From positions 1 through 25,410 of IMG/VR virus record IMGVR_UViG_3300042154_001017: 25,410 nucleotides of DNA; one strand, written 5' to 3'. The stretch's first letter is position 1, and each line of letters opens with the position of its first letter. The translations under genes were made by a program, and so were the position numbers. Source of the DNA: a virus. Positions 21,270 through 25,410 of the stretch are shown here, one piece after another. The notes beneath the pieces are model-generated. The model had not been told where the DNA came from. It did not search any database and saw only the letters and a program-made list of their open reading frames with translations.

Positions 21270-21550
21270 AGCCTACGCTTCTGTAGGAGTTGTTTGCATA
21301 CGGAGAGTTCACGGGCAGACCTAGAGTTCTTCGGGAGGTTTAAGACCTCGTAGTAACTAAGGAGTTGCGTGTCGTTAAGTTTCCCTAACTGCTCTTCGTA
21401 GCCAGCGTCCCACTCGTTCTTGAGTGTAGGCAAGTTGTAGCGGGTCTTGCACTTGGCGATGCTCTGGTGGTTCATGTTGAACTTAGCACCCGCTTGCTTG
21501 GCGGTCAGCCCTTCGATAAGGGCTAGACGATAGGCTTCTAGGAGGGTCAT
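21257..21550 (-). CDS. Helix-turn-helix DNA-binding protein (putative)
   Basis: I use the ATG at 21550, which overlaps the upstream stop as ATGA; a GTG at 21571 would lengthen it by 7 residues. The 97-aa product opens MTLLEAYRLALIEGLTAKQA, then GAKFNMNHQSIAKCKTRYNL: a helix, short turn and recognition helix as in simple HTH domains used by phage regulators and small terminase subunits. The C-terminal half (EEQLGKLNDTQLLSYYEVL) is helical. Position in the early operon favours a regulator or a DNA-metabolism accessory role over packaging. Confidence in the HTH is moderate. Confidence 0.65.
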   Translation of the reverse strand: MTLLEAYRLALIEGLTAKQAGAKFNMNHQSIAKCKTRYNLPTLKNEWDAGYEEQLGKLNDTQLLSYYEVLNLPKNSRSARELSVCKQLLQKRRLCPK

Positions 21551-21921
21551 AGGGACTTTGTGCGTACCCACTCTTTGATTGCAGAGCCAGCCAACTTGCT
21601 GTGAACAAGATTGTCGCCAGCCTCTTCAAGCATCTTAATCTTATTCTTAGCCTCAGCCAAGTCGTTAAGAATCTGAGCAGGAAGAGGGGCGTTCAATCGG
21701 GCGATGAGTTCCTTGACATCCATAGCCAGCACCACAGCCGCCCCCTTGACGGAGTTGCTACGGCTGGTGTACTCGCTTTGGTTGGGTTGGAATGACCCAG
21801 CCGCATCTAAGATTTCTTGTGCTTTGTCCACGGGGAGACTGATGTAATTCAGTTTCTTGTTTCTATGGGAGATAGCGTGGCGTAAGTAGGAAAGCCCGTG
21901 CGACTTAATAATTCTTTCCAT
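21547..21921 (-). CDS. Phage protein of unknown function, helical C-terminus
   Basis: The ATG at 21921 gives 124 aa and a 17-base overlap with the previous gene; a TTG at 21939 would add 6 residues. The N-terminus (MERIIKSHGLSYLRHAISHR) is basic, the middle mentions SLPVDKAQEILDAAG, and residues about 70-115 form amphipathic helices (LAEAKNKIKMLEEAGDNL). No cysteines, signal peptide or catalytic motif are seen. It is next to the HTH gene and coupled to it by ATGA. I do not recognise the family. Confidence 0.7.
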   Translation of the reverse strand: MERIIKSHGLSYLRHAISHRNKKLNYISLPVDKAQEILDAAGSFQPNQSEYTSRSNSVKGAAVVLAMDVKELIARLNAPLPAQILNDLAEAKNKIKMLEEAGDNLVHSKLAGSAIKEWVRTKSL

Positions 21922-22105
21922 TCGTGTCTGCTTCAGCAAACATCTTCTGGAGTTCCTGCGTGTTCACCCGCTTCATCTTCTTGTCGATAATGAAGTTGAT
22001 GTAAGTCTGCTGGTGAATCTTGGTGGGCTTGAGGAGACGAGCGACACGACCATCGCTGAGGATGATGTACTGCGTGTCGTTGTATTGCTTGGCTTGGAGG
22101 GACAT
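21905..22105 (-). CDS. Small phage protein, unknown
   Basis: This 66-aa protein starts 19 bases after the annealing-protein stop. It contains QYIILSDGRVARLLKPTKIH, a beta-hairpin-like start with basic residues, and INFIIDKKMKRVNTQELQKM, strand then helix. The net charge is positive. I recall similar short proteins in phage early regions, where SDGRVARLLKPT recurs, but no function is known to me. It has no membrane span. Confidence 0.7.
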   Translation of the reverse strand: MSLQAKQYNDTQYIILSDGRVARLLKPTKIHQQTYINFIIDKKMKRVNTQELQKMFAEADTNGKNY

Positions 22106-22124
22106 AGGATTTTGTGGTTAGGGA

Positions 22125-22916
22125 TTAGAAGGGGACTTCGTCTTGGGTGGCAGTCGGAGGCTCGATGTCTCCGTTGGCGATAGCCCAGAGGCGTTCAGCC
22201 TCAGCCTTGACACGGAGGTCACGGGGGCTGATTTCGGTGTTGTCACCGAAGGGCTTGGGCTTCCAGACATTGGCGAAGTAGTTGAGGTCACCGAACTTGA
22301 CGCTTCGGTCAGCGGACTTCAGCGGGAGTTGAGACAGGGGAGTTCCCTTGAGGTCTCCGAAAGGAGCAACGGCTTCACCGCTAGCGGAGGGCTTGGCAGT
22401 AGGGTTAGGAATGAACTTTGTTCCAGAAGCAGTCGGCTTCGTTTCGAGTTTAACATACTCCTTCTTAGGAGCAGACTTAACCACTCGGTCGGATTCCGCA
22501 TCATCATCCTCAGTTGCGATTCCAGCAATGGAAGCAAGGCTGTATCTACGGACATAAGAATACAGGCTACCTGCTTGCTGACCAGACATACCCTTCTCAG
22601 CAGGGACGATAGCGTTGCACGAAAGCATACCTCCGTCTTCGTGGATGATGATGTTGCGGATACCAACGCCATCGATGTCACCGATGGGCATCTGGATGAT
22701 GGCAAGTCCGTGCTTCTTAGCAAGGGGCTTAAGGGCAATGAGGTGGGCTTGGAGGCTGGCATAGCGTGACTTGTGGAAGGGATTGTCGCTGTCAGCGTGG
22801 ACATCTTGGGCTTCAGAAACGAAGGCTACGAGAGCCTTGATGAGACTGACTTGTTGTTCGGGGGTGTTGTCGTGCATTTTGGTGGGATTGTAGGTGAAGA
22901 GTGAATCGGTGAACAT
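22125..22916 (-). CDS. erf: ERF-family single-strand annealing protein
   Basis: The 263-aa protein has an ERF-like core: EQQVSLIKALVAFVSEAQDV, KSRYASLQAHLIALKPLAKKHGL, then the signature QQAGSLYSYVRRYSLASIAG followed by IATEDDDAE (residues about 113-141). ERF proteins bind single strands and anneal them in phage recombination. The C-terminal half is Pro/Ser/Lys-rich and flexible, ending DEVPF, which mimics the acidic tip (DDIPF) of single-strand binding proteins. The true start may be the second Met (22877), because ERF homology begins just after it and a promoter-like TTGACA lies upstream of 22916. Partners may be the PD-(D/E)XK-like nuclease and host repair proteins. Confidence 0.85.
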   Translation of the reverse strand: MFTDSLFTYNPTKMHDNTPEQQVSLIKALVAFVSEAQDVHADSDNPFHKSRYASLQAHLIALKPLAKKHGLAIIQMPIGDIDGVGIRNIIIHEDGGMLSCNAIVPAEKGMSGQQAGSLYSYVRRYSLASIAGIATEDDDAESDRVVKSAPKKEYVKLETKPTASGTKFIPNPTAKPSASGEAVAPFGDLKGTPLSQLPLKSADRSVKFGDLNYFANVWKPKPFGDNTEISPRDLRVKAEAERLWAIANGDIEPPTATQDEVPF

Positions 22917-22922
22917 AGGTAG

Positions 22923-22954
22923 GTAGTATTACGAGAGAGGATGTGTGTCAACAT
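22923..22954 (-). promoter_or_regulatory. Candidate promoter upstream of the ERF gene
   Basis: On the minus strand TGTTGACA is followed, after 17 bases, by TACTAC and then ACCT before ATG at 22916. TTGACA is a perfect sigma70 -35 element; the -10 is poor (3 of 6). A start around 22916 would give a roughly 40-base leader to the second Met at 22877. The site lies in the last codons of the ribbon-helix-helix gene, which could autoregulate it. Confidence 0.35.
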
Positions 22955-23105
22955 CTCTTTGCAAAATAGTTCGGACATAATCTGAACGAGTCATTGAGAT
23001 TCTTGTTGACACCTTGTTGAGTAGGTTGAACAGCGACTTAGATACACGGAGTGTGAGCATAAGTTCGTGGTTGCGTGTGCGTTTCTTGGTAGTTGTTTTC
23101 TTCAT
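22929..23105 (-). CDS. Ribbon-helix-helix (Arc/CopG-type) regulator, 58 aa
   Basis: The ATG at 23105 overlaps the stop of the transglycosylase gene (ATGA), and the frame runs to TAA at 22929-22931. The product has a basic N-terminal arm (MKKTTTKKRTRNHE), a strand LMLTLRVSK, helix A SLFNLLNKVSTR, then ISMTRSDYVRTILQRDV, where S/T-R-S-D-Y-V-R begins helix B. That is the classic RHH layout (strand, helix, GxSRSExIR helix) of small dimeric repressors, with MTRSD in place of the usual turn. It fills an otherwise unexplained 185-base gap. It may repress the adjoining promoter-like sites. Recognition is good, but the regulon is inferred. Confidence 0.8.
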   Translation of the reverse strand: MKKTTTKKRTRNHELMLTLRVSKSLFNLLNKVSTRISMTRSDYVRTILQRDVDTHPLS

Positions 23106-23581
23106 CGGGAAAGGATATGGTTGGCTCTGGAAAGGATGCTCTTGCGTTTGCTGTCAAGCCAGAAAGCCTTGTGGTCGAATTCAAACTTGGACGCTCCGCT
23201 GTAACCCATGTTGTACGCCATATACAGACTGATGGGGGTGACCTTGACCTTCTGTTTACGCATCTTGTCTTCTAGGAGTAGGAAATATTGACGAGCCACG
23301 GAGCGAGAAACCACGGGGTCTAAAGCCCACTTTTTGTAATTGGTCTTCATCGTGTCGATTAGTTCTTCATCGTTGGGACGGCAGAACTTCATATAGTTGC
23401 AGGAGTCTTCCCACGCTGGCTGATGCATCTGCCAAGCACCGAGAGCCTTGCCATTGTCTCCCTTGGCAAGAAAATTAAAATTGGATTCAACCATCGCAAC
23501 TTTGTCGAGGTAATCGTCCGTGACGATAGACTTGGCTTCAGCGGAAGCGTAAGCAAGCAGGAGAGCGAGTAGGCGTTTCAT
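23102..23581 (-). CDS. Exported lytic transglycosylase/lysozyme-like, probable endolysin
   Basis: The 159-aa protein begins MKRLLALLLAYASAEAKS, a short Sec signal with a likely cut after AEA. The mature part has VAMVESNFNFLAKGDNGKAL followed by GAWQMHQPAW (catalytic Glu probably 32, and the GxxQ motif) and later YMAYNMGYSGA (120-130), the pattern of goose-type/SLT (GH23-like) enzymes cleaving the glycan strand of peptidoglycan. The signal means export by the host rather than release through the holin. It lies among replication genes on the minus strand, not with the holin at 18027. It may be the endolysin, or a wall-degrading factor acting earlier. It is coupled to the RHH gene. Confidence 0.8.
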   Translation of the reverse strand: MKRLLALLLAYASAEAKSIVTDDYLDKVAMVESNFNFLAKGDNGKALGAWQMHQPAWEDSCNYMKFCRPNDEELIDTMKTNYKKWALDPVVSRSVARQYFLLLEDKMRKQKVKVTPISLYMAYNMGYSGASKFEFDHKAFWLDSKRKSILSRANHILSR

Positions 23582-23634
23582 AGGTTGGCAGTAGAAAGAA
23601 ATGGTATTACTTGGTCAACAGGGAAAGTGAGAAA
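23582..23634 (-). promoter_or_regulatory. Candidate promoter in the only gap of the helicase-loader/lysin junction
   Basis: Reading the minus strand of this 53-base gap: TGTTGACC (complement of 23613-23620), 17 bases, TCTACT (complement of 23590-23595), then GCCAACCT and ATG at 23581. The -35 matches 5 of 6 and the -10 matches 4 of 6 to sigma70. The spacing would give an almost leaderless message. TGTTGAC recurs at the ERF promoter candidate. Confidence 0.35.
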
Positions 23635-24309
23635 TCAACCGACCCCTACAGCCCTGTAGTAATCCTTTAATCTGCGGATTAGGGCAACGCCCGTCTCCTT
23701 GTCACGATTGTCGAATCGCTCCAGAAGGGTAGAGCCGTTGAAGTTCGTGCTGATGACAGTAGCCCTACGGCTGGTGCTACGCTCGTCCACGATGGCGAAG
23801 AGGTCGGAAGCCATACGCTGGGTCAGACGCTCCTTGCCGAAGTCATCGAGGATGAGCAGGGGGCAGGAGATAAGGTAATCGATAGCAGAGCCGTGCTTGC
23901 GGTCTTCAAAGCCCTTCTCGATTACAGTTTCAAGTTTCCTCATCGTGAGGAATTCAAAGTTAAGTTGCTTGTCCTTCTTGGTCTCCTCAGCCCAGAGACG
24001 CTTGATGATTTCCCAGATGCCACGGGTCTTGCCCACGCCTGTCGTGCCGTGCAGGAGGAGTCCAGAGACATCCCCTTCGGGCTTCCAATCCAGAGCCGTC
24101 TGAATCTTGGGGTGCAGGCGGGTGACATCCGTATCTAGGAAAATCTGGGGGATGGTCGGAGGGACAGTCGAGTCAATCAGCCCAGCGTGGGCTACTCGCT
24201 CCTTGTCCAGATGCTCACGGCAATGATGCCAGCGAACCAACTTCAGAGAGCCATCGTTCTTGGCGAACAACGCACCCCTGCGTCCACAATGACAGGCAAT
24301 CTCGCTCAC
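23635..24309 (-). CDS. dnaC: DnaC/IstB-like AAA+ helicase loader
   Basis: The 224-aa protein starts with GTG in a GTGA overlap with the preceding gene. Motifs: a possible zinc-binding N-terminus (CHC at 6-8 and HHCREH at 28-33), Walker A GTTGVGKT (88-95), Walker B LLILDDFGKE (151-160), sensor-1-like ISTNF (186-190) and a conserved Arg pair in ALIRRL (209-214). These are the hallmarks of DnaC-type loaders that place a replicative helicase at an origin. Its place beside an initiator with origin-like repeats supports a replication-initiation module. No replicative helicase lies in the window, so the partner is host DnaB or a phage gene outside. The symbol is by family, not by proven orthology. 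Confidence 0.85.
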   Translation of the reverse strand: MSEIACHCGRRGALFAKNDGSLKLVRWHHCREHLDKERVAHAGLIDSTVPPTIPQIFLDTDVTRLHPKIQTALDWKPEGDVSGLLLHGTTGVGKTRGIWEIIKRLWAEETKKDKQLNFEFLTMRKLETVIEKGFEDRKHGSAIDYLISCPLLILDDFGKERLTQRMASDLFAIVDERSTSRRATVISTNFNGSTLLERFDNRDKETGVALIRRLKDYYRAVGVG

Positions 24310-24464
24310 GACTGCTTACCCTCGTCTAGTTCTTCGTCAAGTTTCTTGTCAAGGTAAGCGACATTGTTCTTCAGTCGCTCGACCTCTGACCTAAGAAAAG
24401 CGTTCTCCTTATTGAGTTCGCCAATGCGTTTCATCATAGACGCTTCTAGGGATTCTGGTTTCAT
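24306..24464 (-). CDS. 52-aa coiled-coil protein
   Basis: I chose ATG at 24464, which starts 1 base after the previous gene stop; the longer frame to 24587 would cover that gene and its extra N-terminus looks non-coding. The product is mostly one helix: MKPESLEASMMKRIGELNKE followed by NAFLRSEVERLKNNVAYLDKK, with heptad leucines, an acidic DEELDEG tail and coupling to the loader by GTGA. It could be a dimerising accessory factor for the loader, but the function is unknown. Confidence 0.65.
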   Translation of the reverse strand: MKPESLEASMMKRIGELNKENAFLRSEVERLKNNVAYLDKKLDEELDEGKQS

Positions 24465-24465
24465 A

Positions 24466-24702
24466 TTATTTAATCTTGATATGCTGTTCAAGGGTCTGCC
24501 AGCCGTCCCCGTCCACATAGGCACGGACAGTAATCGAGAGCGAGCAGTCATTCCAACTAGCATTGATAGTATAGTGTTCTCGCTCAATGCTGTGGTTGCC
24601 GTTGCTGGCTTTGATTACATCGCTGTAGTCCTCGATGTAGTTCACGATGATGTTCTCAGCCCAAGCCCCATAGCCAAGGCGATTGATTACTTCTGGGTTC
24701 AT
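24466..24702 (-). CDS. Small phage protein, unknown
   Basis: This 78-aa protein lies 7 bases after the initiator stop and 1 base before the next gene. It is acidic with a helical N-terminus (INRLGYGAWAENIIVNYIEDYSDV) and a beta-rich C-terminus (HYTINASWNDCSLSITVRAYVDG). There is no signal peptide, metal-site pattern or membrane span. It is placed between initiator and helicase loader, so it could be an accessory replication factor. That is position only. Confidence 0.65.
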   Translation of the reverse strand: MNPEVINRLGYGAWAENIIVNYIEDYSDVIKASNGNHSIEREHYTINASWNDCSLSITVRAYVDGDGWQTLEQHIKIK

Positions 24703-24709
24703 AGTGCTA

Positions 24710-25408
24710 TCAGAATGCTTCGTGGTCTCTGGCAGTCAAGACATTTGTATTACCTTTGCCAAATACTTGCTTAGGTTCAAACAGACCCTGCCAGCCTTGC
24801 TTGATGGACTGCTCGATGCTGGCGATGGACTTGGCTTCGCCCCACAGGACGAACTCCTTGCATTGAGCCTGTACGCTGGAGTCGGTGAGGGTCTTCTTCA
24901 TCTCCTTGCGATAGACCACCCAAGACCTCCAAGCCTTGAGGAAAGCCTCAGAGCCAAAGGGCAAACGAGTAATCCAAATCTGCTGTTGGACTGTATCTTT
25001 ATCCCCTTTATTATCTTCTTTATTATATGTATGCGGTTTTCCGCATCCCCCCCGTGCGGTTTTCTTCACCCCCCCCGTGCGGTTTTCCGCATCCCCCTCT
25101 GAACGGGTGACCTGTGTGCTTGCCAGAGCATCCTGTAAAGCAACTTTCTCGACTGTGCGGATGACCCTGTGACCCTCGCAGGCTACCCTGCGGATGAGCC
25201 TAGCGTCCTCAAGTTCAGACAGGATGGTCTGTAGTTGACGCACAGATAGCCCTAGGTGGCGGGATAGGTAGGCGTTTGAGGCAAAGCACCCCTCCTCGTT
25301 GTCGAGGGCATCTACGACCCCGTAGACCACCTTAGCCGTTAGGCTGATGGTAGGGGTCTGGAACACCCCAGCAGGAATCCAGACTCCCGTGAACTTAGGT
25401 TCGCTCAT
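24710..25408 (-). CDS. Replication initiator protein with winged helix (lambda O-like arrangement)
   Basis: The 232-aa protein starts at ATG 25408-25406, 2 bases inside the window. Residues about 20-75 form a winged helix-turn-helix (SLTAKVVYGVVDALDN, then ASNAYLSRHLGLSVRQLQTI, then LSELEDARLIRR). Residues about 99-140 are a hydrophilic linker containing GG, RGGCGKPH and NKEDNKGDKD; this linker is where the DNA repeats lie. The C-terminal part (AFLKAWRSWVVYRKEMKKTL) is helical and may contact the loader. Phage initiators with an N-terminal DNA-binding and a C-terminal loader-contact domain include lambda O. Adjacent helicase-loader gene and internal iterons support this. Sequence identity to O is not claimed. 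Confidence 0.8.
   Translation of the reverse strand: MSEPKFTGVWIPAGVFQTPTISLTAKVVYGVVDALDNEEGCFASNAYLSRHLGLSVRQLQTILSELEDARLIRRVACEGHRVIRTVEKVALQDALASTQVTRSEGDAENRTGGVKKTARGGCGKPHTYNKEDNKGDKDTVQQQIWITRLPFGSEAFLKAWRSWVVYRKEMKKTLTDSSVQAQCKEFVLWGEAKSIASIEQSIKQGWQGLFEPKQVFGKGNTNVLTARDHEAF
25006..25030. other. AT-rich tract next to the iterons, candidate unwinding element
   Basis: The run is 20 of 25 A or T, with a direct repeat CTTTATTAT at 25006-25014 and 25018-25026. It encodes the flexible NKEDNK part of the initiator linker and adjoins the three iteron-like repeats. That placement is where a DNA unwinding element would lie in an iteron origin. Confidence 0.55.
25032..25100. repeat. Three tandem 23-bp iteron-like repeats (putative replication origin)
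   Basis: Repeats start at 25032, 25055 and 25078, exactly 23 bases apart. The core on the plus strand is TGCGGTTTTCCGCATCCCCC in copies one and three; copy two has TGCGGTTTTCTTCA before its C-run. Copy one contains the inverted repeat ATGCGG-TTTT-CCGCAT (25031-25046), and copy three keeps its TGCGG-TTTT-CCGCA core. Because 23 is not a multiple of 3, the same DNA is read in all three frames inside the initiator gene, so conservation is at DNA level, not protein level. This is the arrangement of lambda-type iterons in the O gene. Confidence 0.75.
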
Positions 25409-25410
25409 AG

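Noticed and set aside
21270-21294. Small inverted repeat CCTAC/GTAGG before the basic 84-aa gene
   Set aside because: A 5-bp stem inside the coding region of the HTH gene is too weak to call a regulatory hairpin.
22143-22769. 208-aa plus-strand frame antisense to the ERF gene
   Set aside because: The ERF signature is clear on the other strand and the antisense product is a Val/Gly/Ser-rich shadow with no motif or operon context.
23014-23275. Plus-strand frames of 60-72 aa across the RHH and lysin genes
   Set aside because: They are antisense to two coupled minus-strand genes with recognisable domains; the Cys-rich product has no consistent pattern.
24467-24587. N-terminal extension of the 52-aa coiled-coil protein to 24587
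   Set aside because: It would cover the end of the neighbouring 78-aa gene; the internal ATG at 24464 follows that gene's stop by one base.
25031-25100. Rho-independent terminator from the ATGCGG-TTTT-CCGCAT hairpin
   Set aside because: The stem is short (6 bp), followed by C or G runs rather than T, and it repeats with a 23-base period inside a coding region; iterons explain it better.
25031-25100. CRISPR-like short repeat array
   Set aside because: There are only three directly adjacent 23-bp units with no spacers and no cas genes nearby.
1-25410. Amber (TAG) stop-codon reassignment suggested by lack of TAG stops
   Set aside because: Genes read normally with the standard code, no gene is broken by in-frame TAG, and the sample is only 30 stops.

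Overview
The window is one continuous, tightly packed stretch of a tailed-phage genome, most likely a podovirus with a T7-like internal (ejection) core. No tRNA, rRNA, CRISPR array, insertion sequence or integrase is visible. Thirty coding regions fill almost all of it; most neighbours overlap by 1-17 bases or are a few bases apart. Convincing Shine-Dalgarno sequences are absent before nearly all starts, which points to a host or phage that initiates without SD pairing. The host cannot be named from the sequence.

Plus strand, 1-19060, late (virion and lysis) genes: the end of a tail or head-tail protein, a 99-aa beta-rich protein, a repeat-bearing tail/adhesin protein, a 61-aa protein, a 35-aa membrane micro-protein, a 536-aa tail (nozzle/tubular-like) protein and a tail fibre. 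Four genes follow whose order and sizes parallel T7 genes 13-14-15-16: 137, 330, 729 and an enormous 3375 aa. Then come a holin and a lipoprotein with C-terminal membrane segments that looks spanin-like.

The 3375-aa gene (10.1 kb) is the most striking object. It is a polyvalent, modular virion protein: hydrophobic Gly/Ala-rich N-terminal segments, an HELFH metallopeptidase-like motif, a conserved polyvalent-protein module interrupted by an AT-rich insertion, three consecutive diverged acetyltransferase-like (GNAT) repeats, a second peptidase-like module whose HExxH is degraded to EEILH, and a final module related to one in the middle of the protein. A recurring MPAEG-type separator marks the module edges, and the DNA encoding it is nearly identical at several sites.

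Minus strand, 25408-18990, early/middle genes read leftwards: a replication initiator with three exact-period 23-bp repeats plus an AT-rich tract inside its linker (a lambda-type origin within the initiator gene), two small proteins, a DnaC-like helicase loader, an exported lytic transglycosylase (probable endolysin), a ribbon-helix-helix regulator of 58 aa, an ERF-family annealing protein with an SSB-like C-terminal tip, several small proteins including an HTH protein, a PD-(D/E)XK-like nuclease, a calcineurin-like phosphoesterase, and two small proteins. The two strands converge with a 71-base tail-to-tail overlap at 18990-19060.

Read together: the initiator binds its internal origin and the loader recruits a helicase, host or phage encoded outside the window; the annealing protein, nuclease and phosphoesterase handle recombination and DNA or nucleotide metabolism; the late operon builds the tail and ejection apparatus; lysis functions are split between the two strands.
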